DNA of 28,430 nt from Flavobacterium sp. GTDB taxonomy: Bacteria; Bacteroidota; Bacteroidia; Flavobacteriales; Flavobacteriaceae. The stretch spans positions 1 through 28,430 of the forward strand of contig NZ_JASLCE010000022.1 in assembly GCF_030146175.1 (NCBI RefSeq). The letters run 5' to 3'. Positions 17,029 through 25,614 of this stretch are shown here, piece by piece. The notes beneath the pieces were generated by a model. That model ran no database searches. It worked only from the letters and a program-made list of their open reading frames with translations, and was not told the DNA's origin. The position numbers and the translations under genes were made by a program. Positions within the stretch are counted from its first letter, which is position 1. Each line of letters opens with the position of its first letter.

Positions 17029-17070
17029 GAGAAAAGAGAAAAGAGAAAAGAGAAAAGAGAAAAGAGAAAA
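17029..17070. repeat. six perfect tandem copies of GAGAAAA
   Basis: A 42-base run of the heptamer GAGAAAA, six uninterrupted copies, begins 8 bases after the tonB-type stop and ends 12 bases before the terminator. The preceding AGAAGGAA looks like a degenerate extension. Copy number is likely variable by slippage. Confidence 0.97.
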
Positions 17071-17082
17071 CACTCTATATGT

Positions 17083-17116
17083 AAAAGCCTGTCGGATATA
17101 AATCGGACAGGCTTTT
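17083..17116 (+). terminator. terminator between convergent tonB-type gene and nhaA
   Basis: An 11-bp stem AAAAGCCTGTC / GACAGGCTTTT with an inner GAT/ATC extension past a G-G mismatch, followed by ATTTTATTG. The flanking A- and T-runs allow it to work in both directions. Confidence 0.88.
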
Positions 17117-17148
17117 ATTTTATTGTTTTACTTTACGTAACGATATTT

Positions 17149-18300
17149 TTATACGGCTTCTTTTTTAGAATCCAGTGAAAATTTCAGAAATACAAATCCG
17201 ATAATTCCGGCCACCAGTGACGAAATCAGGATGGCAATTTTGGAAATCGTAATATCTTCGGTCTGCGATTTAAACGCCAACAGGGTTATAAATATGGACA
17301 TCGTAAAACCAATTCCCGCCAGAAAACCGGTTGCCAGTATTTGTTTCCATTTTAAATCGTCCGGTAGTTTACAAATCCCAACAGCAACTACAACAAAACT
17401 AAACAAAAATATTCCCAGCGGTTTTCCGATTACCAATCCCAGGAAGATTCCGATACTGTTTTCGTGTACCAATCCTTCCACCCAATCGTTTCCGATCACA
17501 ATCGCCGTATTGGCCAAAGCAAACAACGGGAGTATAAAAAACGCTACCGGTTTGTGCAAAACGTGTTGCATTTTATAGGAAATTGTTTTTTTACCGCCAT
17601 CACCAAAAGGCACCACAAAAGCCAGTAATACACCGGTTATTGTTGCGTGAATTCCGGAATTAAGCATAAAATACCACATCAACACACCTCCTAAAAGGTA
17701 CGGAAACGGATTATTCACTTTTAAACGATTAAAAACAAACAACACCGCCATGATTCCCAAGGCAATTCCCAGATTCAGTACAGACAAATGATCGGTATAA
17801 AAAATAGCGATCACCAGAATAGCACCCAAATCGTCGATTACGGCCAAGGCTGTCAGAAATACTTTTAACGACAATGGCACCCGACTTCCCAATAAAGACA
17901 ATACCCCTAATGCAAAAGCAATATCGGTAGCCATTGGAATTCCGGCACCTGCCTGTGTAGGTGTACCGTGATTAAAAATCATATAAATCGCTGCCGGAAC
18001 CAACATTCCGCCAATTGCGGCAAAAATGGGCAACATTGCATTTTTAATACTCGAAAGCTCTCCTTTGTAAATTTCCCGTTCCAATTCCAGTCCGATCAGG
18101 AAAAAGAAGATCGTCATCAAACCGTCATTTATCCAGTGTTCAAAGGAGTGTGCCCCCAATTCGAAATGCCAGATACTTTGATAGGCTTCCTGAAAACCAG
18201 AGTTGGCTATTACTAGGGAAATCAACGTACAAAAGATCAGAACGATCCCGGATGATTTTTCGTTATCAAAGAATTCGGTAAACAGTTTGGTAGTTTTCAT
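17149..18300 (-). CDS. nhaA: Na+/H+ antiporter NhaA
   Basis: A 383-residue inner-membrane protein with about twelve hydrophobic segments. It exports sodium in exchange for protons, for salt and alkaline tolerance. Key residues are ATDIAFA (Asp126, matching E. coli Asp133), the paired acidic site LAVIDDLGA (Asp156-Asp157, matching Asp163-Asp164), and IGKPLGI carrying the conserved transmembrane lysine. The N-terminal [17 protein letters not shown] stretch is typical. Length matches the family. It is a single-gene unit, divergent from lipA and convergent with the tonB-type gene. Confidence 0.96.
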   Translation of the reverse strand: MKTTKLFTEFFDNEKSSGIVLIFCTLISLVIANSGFQEAYQSIWHFELGAHSFEHWINDGLMTIFFFLIGLELEREIYKGELSSIKNAMLPIFAAIGGMLVPAAIYMIFNHGTPTQAGAGIPMATDIAFALGVLSLLGSRVPLSLKVFLTALAVIDDLGAILVIAIFYTDHLSVLNLGIALGIMAVLFVFNRLKVNNPFPYLLGGVLMWYFMLNSGIHATITGVLLAFVVPFGDGGKKTISYKMQHVLHKPVAFFILPLFALANTAIVIGNDWVEGLVHENSIGIFLGLVIGKPLGIFLFSFVVVAVGICKLPDDLKWKQILATGFLAGIGFTMSIFITLLAFKSQTEDITISKIAILISSLVAGIIGFVFLKFSLDSKKEAV

Positions 18301-18341
18301 GACACTTAAAAATAAATTAAACGGCGTTTTATCAATAATTA

Positions 18342-18349
18342 CAAAGATA
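18342..18349 (-). promoter_or_regulatory. putative -7 element of nhaA
   Basis: The minus strand reads TATCTTTG, an exact TAnnTTTG match, 41 bases before the nhaA ATG. No TTG lies at 17-23 bases upstream. Confidence 0.5.
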
Positions 18350-18445
18350 CGATTTTTAAAACAACGTCATTTCCGGACAATTCGGACACCTATATTGTCT
18401 ATTAAAAATGCGTTAAACGGACTATCACAAATAAACAACATTACG

Positions 18446-18453
18446 TATCTTTG
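18446..18453 (+). promoter_or_regulatory. putative -7 element of lipA
   Basis: TATCTTTG, an exact TAnnTTTG match, lies 19 bases before the lipA ATG at 18473, giving a short leader of about 13 bases. It shows that the in-frame sequence back to 18203 is not coding. No TTG is at the standard distance. Confidence 0.6.
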
Positions 18454-18472
18454 CACTTCAAAATTATCAGTA

Positions 18473-19345
18473 ATGGAAACTGTTTTAGACACGAATATCA
18501 TTCCGACCGGAAAACCAAAATGGTTACGCGTAAAGCTTCCGACCGGAAAAAAATATACCGAATTACGAGGCCTGGTAGACAAATACAAGTTAAATACGAT
18601 TTGTACATCGGGAAGTTGTCCGAACATGGGTGAATGTTGGGGAGAAGGAACGGCAACCTTTATGATACTGGGTAATGTATGTACGCGTTCGTGCGGATTT
18701 TGCGGTGTAAAAACCGGTCGTCCGGAAACAGTCGACTGGGACGAACCGGAAAAAGTAGCGCGTTCGATCAAATTGATGAACATCAAACACGCGGTAATTA
18801 CCAGTGTAGACCGTGACGATATTAAAGATGGTGGTTCCATTATCTGGAAAGAAACCGTAAAAGCCATCCGCAGAATGAATCCGGAAACCACTTTAGAAAC
18901 CCTTATCCCGGATTTCCAGGGTATGGAACGCAACATCGACCGTATTGTAGAAGCCAATCCGGAAGTGGTATCCCATAATATGGAAACCGTTCGTCGTTTG
19001 ACCCGCGAAGTTCGGATTCAGGCAAAATACGACCGTAGTCTTGCCGTACTGAAATACCTAAAAGACCAAGGCATCCGTCGTACCAAATCCGGTATTATGT
19101 TAGGATTGGGTGAAACGGAAGAAGAAGTCATTCAAACGATGAAAGACTTACGCGAGGCGAATGTAGACATTGTAACCATCGGGCAATACCTGCAACCGAG
19201 TAAAAAACACTTACCGGTAAAAGAATTTATCACTCCGGAACAATTTGCCAAATACGAAGCGATCGGTAAAGAACTTGGATTCCGCCATGTAGAAAGCGGT
19301 GCTTTGGTACGTTCGTCCTACCATGCTCAAAAACACATTTTATAA
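18473..19345 (+). CDS. lipA: lipoyl synthase
   Basis: A 290-residue radical-SAM enzyme that inserts two sulfurs into protein-bound octanoyl groups to make the lipoyl cofactor. Both iron-sulfur clusters are complete: the auxiliary cluster Cys44, Cys49, Cys55 ([12 protein letters not shown]), and the radical-SAM CxxxCxxC at Cys70, Cys74, Cys77 (CTRSCGFC). The C-terminal RSSYHA, whose serine ligates the auxiliary cluster, is present. The frame stays open to 18203, but that part crosses the lipA promoter and overlaps nhaA, so the ATG at 18473 (METVLDTN) is chosen. lipB is not nearby. The GAPDH gene follows after 29 bases. Confidence 0.97.
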   Translation: METVLDTNIIPTGKPKWLRVKLPTGKKYTELRGLVDKYKLNTICTSGSCPNMGECWGEGTATFMILGNVCTRSCGFCGVKTGRPETVDWDEPEKVARSIKLMNIKHAVITSVDRDDIKDGGSIIWKETVKAIRRMNPETTLETLIPDFQGMERNIDRIVEANPEVVSHNMETVRRLTREVRIQAKYDRSLAVLKYLKDQGIRRTKSGIMLGLGETEEEVIQTMKDLREANVDIVTIGQYLQPSKKHLPVKEFITPEQFAKYEAIGKELGFRHVESGALVRSSYHAQKHIL

Positions 19346-19374
19346 ATAGTTTCTCCTAACATACGGACACTGAA

Positions 19375-20379
19375 ATGAATCCAAAAATTAGAATTGCCAT
19401 TAATGGTTTCGGCAGAATCGGGCGTAACCTGTTCCGATTATTGTTAAACCATCCTACAATAGAAGTCGTAGCGATTAACGATATTGCCGACAACAGGACG
19501 ATGGCACATTTGATCAAATATGACAGTATTCACGGGGTACTTCCCAATACGGTTACGTTTGATGAAACGTCCATTAGTATTGATGGCAAAGCTTTCCCAT
19601 TTTTCCACGAAACAGCGATTTCCAAATTAAACTGGAAACCGCTCCATGTGGATATTGTGGTAGAAGCTACTGGAAAATTCAAGACCTATCCGTTGGCCGA
19701 AGCACATATTACATCGGGTGCCAAAAAAGTGATTCTTTCGGCTCCGGCAGAAGACGACACCATCAAAACCGTAGTATTGGGTGTAAACGACTCGATTCTG
19801 GACGGCACGGAACGTATTATTTCCAATGCCAGCTGTACAACCAACAACGCTGCACCGATGATCAAAGTGATTCAGGAATTATGTGGTATCGAACAAGCCT
19901 ATATCACGACGGTACATTCCTACACCACCGATCAGAGTCTGCACGACCAACCACACAAAGATTTGCGAAGAGCCAGAGGCGCGGCACAATCGATCGTACC
20001 TACTACGACCGGAGCGGCAAAAGCCTTAACTAAAATTTTCCCGGAACTGGATGGAAAAATGGGGGGTTGTGGGATTCGCGTACCGGTTCCCGACGGTTCC
20101 CTGACCGATATTACCTTTAACGTAAAACGCCAGGTTAGCATAGAAGAAATCAACGAGGCCTTTCGTAAAGCCTCCGAAACCACTTTAAAAGGAACCTTAT
20201 CGTACACCGAAGATCCTATCGTTTCGGTAGATATTATTGGTAATCCAACCTCTTGTTTATTTGATGCACAGCTAACTTCGGTAATCGATAAAATGGTAAA
20301 AGTAGTGGGTTGGTATGACAATGAAATTGGTTATTCATCCCGAATAATAGATTTGATCACACATACTCATGCCAAATAA
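19375..20379 (+). CDS. gap: glyceraldehyde-3-phosphate dehydrogenase, type I
   Basis: A 334-residue phosphorylating GAPDH of glycolysis/gluconeogenesis. The dinucleotide-binding start INGFGRIGRNLFR is followed by Asp36 in AIND, the residue expected for NAD preference. The catalytic cysteine is Cys154 (SNASCTTN) and its partner His181 (TVHSYT). The end has WYDNEIGYSSRIIDL. The stretch after the catalytic site reads CTTNNAAPMIKV rather than the commoner CTTNCLAP, so the frequent second cysteine is absent. It lies 29 bases after lipA, with no terminator between, so co-transcription is likely. Bacteroidetes often carry more than one gap gene; which one this is cannot be told. Confidence 0.95.
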   Translation: MNPKIRIAINGFGRIGRNLFRLLLNHPTIEVVAINDIADNRTMAHLIKYDSIHGVLPNTVTFDETSISIDGKAFPFFHETAISKLNWKPLHVDIVVEATGKFKTYPLAEAHITSGAKKVILSAPAEDDTIKTVVLGVNDSILDGTERIISNASCTTNNAAPMIKVIQELCGIEQAYITTVHSYTTDQSLHDQPHKDLRRARGAAQSIVPTTTGAAKALTKIFPELDGKMGGCGIRVPVPDGSLTDITFNVKRQVSIEEINEAFRKASETTLKGTLSYTEDPIVSVDIIGNPTSCLFDAQLTSVIDKMVKVVGWYDNEIGYSSRIIDLITHTHAK

Positions 20380-20414
20380 TTAACTATATTTATACGGATT
20401 TTTTAAACAAAGAA

Positions 20415-22607
20415 ATGAAGTATATACTGCTTTTATTATTTTTTATAGGAATTCCCTGTTTTTCTCAGGAAAAAAACGCCCAAATAAAAGTCGATAGCAT
20501 TACCTATTATTTGGAGTTATCTAATTTCCACAAAAACAATTACACCTATAATAAGGCATTAGAATTTGGTAAAAAAGCGGTTAATTATGCCACACGGAAC
20601 AATCTGGAAAAAGGTCTGGCCGACACTTATCTGGCCATTGGCGGTATTTACTATCAGTTAAAAAAGACAGATGACGCGATCGAAAACTTTATCCGAAGTT
20701 TGGCGATTTACAACAATTTAAAACCGTCGTCCAACATTGCATTTTGTTATTACAATCTGGGATTGTGTTATCTGGACAAAAACAGTTTTGCGATTGCGGA
20801 AAACTATTTCGACAAAGCCATTTCCATCTACGAACAAATACAAATTCCCGACGCAATTGAGTTGATCAACCTGCAAAAAGGGATTATTTACAAGAAAAAA
20901 GGAAATATCAACCTGGCCACGGCCCTGTTTAAAAACATCATTTCCAAAAACAATATCGACAATCTTTTCGAAACAAAAGCCGAAGCCTATTACCAGCTGG
21001 CCGAAATCAACGAGCGGAACAATCCCAAAAAAGCAATCGATTATCTGGAAAAAGCCAATGTGCTTACCAGCAATAACAATATTTCCCAAAAGCTGAAAAT
21101 CATTCGTAAAATCAGTACGCTTTACAATAAAACCAACAGTGTTAACCAGTCCTTCCATTACCTGAAACGGTATGTCCATCTGAAAGACTCCCTTTCGGCG
21201 ATTAACAACGATAGTATAGGCGAAGCCGCATTCGAACGCTATATTGCCAACGAGCAGCTTAAGACCATTGAAAAAATGGACAAGGAAAACAAGGAACAGG
21301 AAAAATCGATCAAGTTTTCCAAGCTGATCAGTATTCTAAGTATTGCGTTGATTTCCATTTTATCGTTACTCAGTCTTTCGCTTTATAAAAACAACATCAT
21401 CCGAAAGAAGACCAACCAGCTTTTAAAAGAAAAAAATCTGGAACTGGAAGTTCAGAAAGAACGTGCCGAACGCGCTTCGAAAGCACGTTCCGAATTCCTG
21501 TCGACCGTAAGCCATGAGCTACGCACACCGTTGAACGCGATTAATGGTATTACGCATATTTTATTGGAAGACAAACCCAAGGAAAGTCAGCTTGCCTATT
21601 TGAATTCTCTGAAATTTTCCGGAAATTACCTGTCGACTTTTATCAACGACATCCTTGAAATCAACCGTGTGGAATCGAATGCTCTGGAAGTGGAACATAT
21701 CAATTTTAACATCCGGGAATTGTTCCAGAACATCATGGATTCGTTTGTCGAGATCGCCAATAACAACAATGTCATTTGCCGACTCAACATCGAAGAAACC
21801 GTTCCGAGCTTCCTGATTGGTGATCCAACCAAACTCTCACAAATATTGATCAACCTTATAAACAACTCGCTAAAGTTTACCAAAGACGGCGATGTTTGGG
21901 TTAATGTATTTCAAACGGGTAAAGATGGGAACTGCGTCGATCTGCATTTTGAAATTATCGATACGGGAATTGGAATTTTAAAAGAAAAACAGGAAACAAT
22001 TTTCGACAGTTTTACACAAGGTTCGGTAGAAATTAACCGTAAATACGGTGGAACCGGATTAGGATTATCCATCGTTCGACGACTGGTTGAAATATTAGGC
22101 GGAAAAATCCACCTGGAAAGCGAACTGGACAAAGGAGCCAAATTCTATTTTAACCTGTCGTTCCCTATTGGTGAAGAAATTAAAGTGGAAAAGAAAACCG
22201 GATTAGGCTATGATGAACAATGGCTAATCGACAGAAAGATACTTTTGGTTGAAGACAATAAGATCAATCAGATGATCACTAAAAAGATGCTTGAGCGCAA
22301 ACAGATGGCCTGTACGATCATCGAAAACGGAGAAGACGCGATTGAACATTTGGAAAAACACCGAAACCATTACGATTTGGTATTAATGGATGTGCATCTT
22401 CCGGGAATTAACGGAACGATCGCCACCGAAGAAATCCGCAAGTTCGACAAGCAAACTCCGATTATTGCATTAACGGCAATTTCATTGGACGAAAATCGCG
22501 AAATGCTGCTTTCGTATGGTATGAATGAGGTGATCACAAAACCGTTCGATCCGGAAAAGTTCTACGAGATTATTGCAACCACCATCATTTCAAAAAACGG
22601 CAATTAA
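20415..22607 (+). CDS. hybrid sensor histidine kinase with periplasmic TPR sensor
   Basis: A 730-residue kinase. A signal peptide (about 1-18, ending CFSQE) is followed by roughly five or six TPR-like helical repeats to about residue 270, then one transmembrane helix (303-325) and a coiled-coil linker. HisKA carries His367 (STVSHELRTPL). The HATPase has NLINNSLKF, DTGIGI and GGTGLGLS. A C-terminal receiver has VEDN (613-616), phospho-acceptor Asp659 (LMDVHLPG) and Lys709 (ITKPFD). No DNA-binding domain and no adjacent regulator gene are present. It starts 35 bases after gap. Its stop overlaps the convergent punA stop. Confidence 0.94.
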   Translation: MKYILLLLFFIGIPCFSQEKNAQIKVDSITYYLELSNFHKNNYTYNKALEFGKKAVNYATRNNLEKGLADTYLAIGGIYYQLKKTDDAIENFIRSLAIYNNLKPSSNIAFCYYNLGLCYLDKNSFAIAENYFDKAISIYEQIQIPDAIELINLQKGIIYKKKGNINLATALFKNIISKNNIDNLFETKAEAYYQLAEINERNNPKKAIDYLEKANVLTSNNNISQKLKIIRKISTLYNKTNSVNQSFHYLKRYVHLKDSLSAINNDSIGEAAFERYIANEQLKTIEKMDKENKEQEKSIKFSKLISILSIALISILSLLSLSLYKNNIIRKKTNQLLKEKNLELEVQKERAERASKARSEFLSTVSHELRTPLNAINGITHILLEDKPKESQLAYLNSLKFSGNYLSTFINDILEINRVESNALEVEHINFNIRELFQNIMDSFVEIANNNNVICRLNIEETVPSFLIGDPTKLSQILINLINNSLKFTKDGDVWVNVFQTGKDGNCVDLHFEIIDTGIGILKEKQETIFDSFTQGSVEINRKYGGTGLGLSIVRRLVEILGGKIHLESELDKGAKFYFNLSFPIGEEIKVEKKTGLGYDEQWLIDRKILLVEDNKINQMITKKMLERKQMACTIIENGEDAIEHLEKHRNHYDLVLMDVHLPGINGTIATEEIRKFDKQTPIIALTAISLDENREMLLSYGMNEVITKPFDPEKFYEIIATTIISKNGN

Positions 22608-23416
22608 TAGGCCGTTATCAGGTTTTGGATTAGATTTCGAACATGCGGTTCTGCCGCCTGCGCTGCTTCCAATACTTCATCGTGTGTAATGGTATCGATA
22701 CTGTGTTCGTCGCCCATATCGGTAATTACCGAAATTCCGAAACATTCCATTTCCATATGACGTGCTACGATCACTTCCGGTACTGTTGACATCCCAACAC
22801 AATCACCGCCTACGGTTTTCACCATACGGTATTCGGCCAGTGTTTCGAAAGTTGGCCCTTGTAAGCCAAGATATACACCGTCCTGTACTTCAATGTCTAA
22901 AGTAGCGGCCAATTCTTTTGCTTTGGCGATCATCTTACGGCTATACGGTTCACTCATATTTACAAAACGCGGCCCGAAACGCTCGTCATTTTTTCCGCGT
23001 AACGGATGTTCCGGCATCATGTTGATATGATCTTTAATAATCACGATCGATCCTACTTTATAATCCGGATTAACACCACCCGAAGCGTTTGAAACAATTA
23101 ATTTTTCCACTCCTAAATATTTCATCACGCGAACCGGAAAGGTTACTTCTTTCATCGAATAGCCTTCGTAAAAGTGAAAACGGCCTTGCATGGCGACCAC
23201 TTTTTTAGTTCCGATGGTTCCGAAAACCAAAGCTCCTTTATGTCCCTGAACGGTCGATACCGGAAAATTCGGAATCTCGTTATACGGTAAGGTAAATTCA
23301 ATTGTAATATCATTGGTGAATCCTCCCAGGCCGGAACCTAAGATAACACCGTATTCCGGAGTAAAATTTGTTTTTCCTTTAATGTAACTAACTGTTTCTT
23401 GTACTTGCTCCCACAT
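22604..23416 (-). CDS. purine nucleoside phosphorylase (PNP/MTAP family)
   Basis: A 270-residue phosphorylase that splits purine nucleosides with phosphate to base and ribose-1-phosphate. Phosphate and ribose residues are recognisable: GSGLGG (Ser28), GHKG, GRFHFYEG (78-85), SNASGG (109-114) and GMSTVPEVIVARH. The base-binding Glu195 (FETLAEYR) is kept. The position of human PNP Asn243 (LITNKV) is Asp233 here (VITDMG), which may alter base preference. Its start overlaps the 3' end of lpxK by 29 bases, and its stop overlaps the convergent sensor kinase stop by a few bases. Confidence 0.93.
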   Translation of the reverse strand: MWEQVQETVSYIKGKTNFTPEYGVILGSGLGGFTNDITIEFTLPYNEIPNFPVSTVQGHKGALVFGTIGTKKVVAMQGRFHFYEGYSMKEVTFPVRVMKYLGVEKLIVSNASGGVNPDYKVGSIVIIKDHINMMPEHPLRGKNDERFGPRFVNMSEPYSRKMIAKAKELAATLDIEVQDGVYLGLQGPTFETLAEYRMVKTVGGDCVGMSTVPEVIVARHMEMECFGISVITDMGDEHSIDTITHDEVLEAAQAAEPHVRNLIQNLITAY

Positions 23417-24410
23417 AATCTAAAATAGTTTTATCAAAATCGTTTTCATTATTTAAAAATGCGCTAACGATTGGCAGGTAAAACAATTGCTCCGATGGCA
23501 ATTTCCCTTCCAGTCGCACATAATCTTTTTCTGTTGTAATAATTTTTTTGGTTCCGGCTTTTTCCAGAATCGCAGCAATATCCTTGTCTGTAAAATGATG
23601 ATGATCCGGAAAGGTCATACAATTGGATGCCTTTACTTTTAGGTGATCAAAAAATGGTTGGGGTTTTGCGATTCCGGCTACCAGAAACAGGTTTTCCGGA
23701 TCCAGGTCGGTAACTTTTAATGTTGTTTTTTCCGAATAGACACTGTCGTCGTATTTAATATAGGTAAAAAACAACTGTTGGTAGGACTTTAGTTTTAATC
23801 GTCCCTTTATTTCATTTTGCTGAATCTGTGTTAACGATGGCGGACATTTGGTTACCACAATAATTGCAGCCCGTGCTACGCCATTCCGACTTTCCCTTAG
23901 ATTTCCGGCCGGCAGAATCAGATCATCAATATACAAATCGTTATAGGCGGTTAGCAGGATATAAAATCCGGCTTTTACTTTACGGTGTTGGTAGGCGTCG
24001 TCCAGTAAAATCACTTCCGGTTTTGCCAATGTCAGTAATTGTGTAATTCCGTTGGTTCGATTGGCATCGACCGCCACATTTATATTCGGAAACTTTTTAT
24101 AAAACTGATACGGTTCGTCTCCCAGTATTGCTGCGGTAGCTGTTGTATCGGCCAAAACAAAACCTTCCGATTTACGTTTATAACCTCTGCTTAGTGTGGC
24201 CACTTTATAGGTCCCGGACAACAATCGGATCAGGTATTCGATTTGCGGTGTCTTCCCGGTTCCGCCAACACTTAAGTTTCCAACAGCAATTACAGGTGTA
24301 TTGAAAAAACTGGATTTTAGTATGTCTTTGTCATACAAAAAATTACGAACCCCGGTAACGCATCCGTAAAGGATGGAAAAAGGAAAAAGTATTTTTCGCA
24401 AAAAATTCAT
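23388..24410 (-). CDS. lpxK: tetraacyldisaccharide 4'-kinase
   Basis: A 340-residue membrane-associated kinase that phosphorylates the lipid A disaccharide precursor at the 4' position. The N-terminal hydrophobic segment (about 5-21) is followed by Walker A in VGNLSVGGTGKTP (43-55), TLSRGYKR, the conserved LLDDAYQHR acidic/His site, LPAGNLRE and TTEKDYVRL near the end. Length matches the family. It is the first gene of a minus-strand pair with the phosphorylase. The pair is divergent from the NIF3-family gene, with 106 bases between the starts. Confidence 0.95.
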   Translation of the reverse strand: MNFLRKILFPFSILYGCVTGVRNFLYDKDILKSSFFNTPVIAVGNLSVGGTGKTPQIEYLIRLLSGTYKVATLSRGYKRKSEGFVLADTTATAAILGDEPYQFYKKFPNINVAVDANRTNGITQLLTLAKPEVILLDDAYQHRKVKAGFYILLTAYNDLYIDDLILPAGNLRESRNGVARAAIIVVTKCPPSLTQIQQNEIKGRLKLKSYQQLFFTYIKYDDSVYSEKTTLKVTDLDPENLFLVAGIAKPQPFFDHLKVKASNCMTFPDHHHFTDKDIAAILEKAGTKKIITTEKDYVRLEGKLPSEQLFYLPIVSAFLNNENDFDKTILDYVGASTRNS

Positions 24411-24431
24411 ATTACGAAAGTAGCTATTTTT

Positions 24432-24439
24432 TATCTTTG
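24432..24439 (+). promoter_or_regulatory. putative -7 element of the NIF3-family gene
   Basis: TATCTTTG, an exact TAnnTTTG match, 77 bases before the ATG. A second near-match, TAACTTTTG, lies at 24444-24452. No TTG sits at the usual upstream spacing. Confidence 0.45.
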
Positions 24440-24516
24440 AAAATAACTTTTGCCGTAAAGTTTAGCCTGTTTGGGCTTAAAACTAGCGGTTCCATCCACA
24501 AAATAAAACCGTTCTG

Positions 24517-25611
24517 ATGAAAATAAAAGCAATACTCGACGTACTGGAAGAAATGGCGCCACTGGCCTATGCCGAAGATTTTGACAATGTAGGCTTACTC
24601 GTTGGCGATGCCAATGCCACTGCAACCGGTGTACTCGTTTGCCACGACGCACTCGAAAATGTGATTGATGAAGCCATCCGTCGCCAATGCAATCTAATAG
24701 TTTGCTTCCATCCGATTTTATTTTCGGGTCTGAAAAAGATCACCGGAAAAAATTATGTCGAGCGTTCCATTGTAAAAGCCATCAAAAACGATATTGCAAT
24801 CTATGCCGTTCATACCGCGTTGGACAACCATCAGCAAGGCGTAAATAAAATCTTTTGCGATGCACTCGGACTTACAAATACCCGTGTATTGATTCCGAAA
24901 TCCAACTTTATCCAGAAACTGGTTACCTATACAATTCCTGAAAATGCGACAAAACTCCGTAACGCACTTTTTGAAGCCGGTGCCGGAAAAATCGGAAATT
25001 ATGAAGACTGTAGTTTTACGTCACAAGGAATGGGTTCTTATATGGGCAACGAAAACAGCAACCCGGAAATCGGAGAACGCTTTGAATTTGTGGAAGCTGC
25101 CGAAATCAAAATCGAAGTAACCTTTGAAAAGCATCTTCAAGGTAAAATTTTAAAAGCCCTATTCCAAAACCATGTTTACGAAGAAGTTGCGTATGAAATT
25201 TATGCGTTGCAAAATACACATCAGAATATCGGGTTGGGAATGACCGGCGAACTGGAAAATCCAATGGATGAATCCGAATTCCTGCAACTGGTAAAAGACA
25301 AAATGCAGGCCGATGGCATCCGTCATAGTGCCTTTGCCGGTAAAAAAATCAAAAAAGTAGCGGTATTGGGCGGATCGGGAAGTTTTGCGATTGGGAATGC
25401 CATTTCGGCTCAGGCAGATGCTTTTATCACGGCCGATTTGAAATATCATCAGTTTTATGAAGCCGAAAACAAGCTACTTTTAGCCGATATTGGCCATTTT
25501 GAAAGTGAAAGGTATACAAAAAACTATATAGTTGATTATCTTACGAAAAAAATTGCTAATTTTGCAATCATTTTATCGGAAGAAAATACAAATCCAGTTA
25601 AGTACTTTTAA
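24517..25611 (+). CDS. NIF3/DUF34-family dinuclear metal-binding protein
   Basis: A 364-residue protein of the NIF3 (YbgI/YqfO, DUF34) family. Metal-ligand motifs are EDFDNVGLLVG (20-30), CFHPILFSGL (His65), VHTALDNHQQGVN (His99, Asp103) and, near the C-terminus, ADLKYHQFYEA and DIGHFESER. The region at about 130-235 between the two metal-binding halves fits the PII-like insert of the longer YqfO-type members. These proteins are often annotated as GTP cyclohydrolase I type 2, but physiological function is unsettled. The next gene starts 3 bases after its stop. Confidence 0.92.
   Translation: MKIKAILDVLEEMAPLAYAEDFDNVGLLVGDANATATGVLVCHDALENVIDEAIRRQCNLIVCFHPILFSGLKKITGKNYVERSIVKAIKNDIAIYAVHTALDNHQQGVNKIFCDALGLTNTRVLIPKSNFIQKLVTYTIPENATKLRNALFEAGAGKIGNYEDCSFTSQGMGSYMGNENSNPEIGERFEFVEAAEIKIEVTFEKHLQGKILKALFQNHVYEEVAYEIYALQNTHQNIGLGMTGELENPMDESEFLQLVKDKMQADGIRHSAFAGKKIKKVAVLGGSGSFAIGNAISAQADAFITADLKYHQFYEAENKLLLADIGHFESERYTKNYIVDYLTKKIANFAIILSEENTNPVKYF
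25532..25564 (+). promoter_or_regulatory. putative internal promoter for the zinc-ribbon-like gene
   Basis: TTG at 25532-25534, a 22-base spacer, then TAATTTTG at 25557-25564, inside the last codons of the NIF3-family gene. This would give a leader of about 44 bases. The spacer is at the long end of the usual range. Confidence 0.45.
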
Positions 25612-25614
25612 AAT

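Noticed and set aside
17029..17070. CRISPR-like array
   Set aside because: The units are contiguous 7-mers without spacers, so it is a simple tandem repeat.
18203..18472. N-terminal extension of lipA (extra 90 residues)
   Set aside because: The extension overlaps nhaA, crosses an exact -7 element and has no family similarity. The ATG at 18473 gives the normal LipA length.
18367..18957. 196-residue open frame antisense to lipA
   Set aside because: It mirrors a strongly conserved gene in the opposite frame, has no recognisable domain, and no start signal is visible.
20718..21179. 153-residue open frame antisense to the TPR sensor kinase
   Set aside because: Its composition mirrors the repeated TPR codons; no independent coding evidence.
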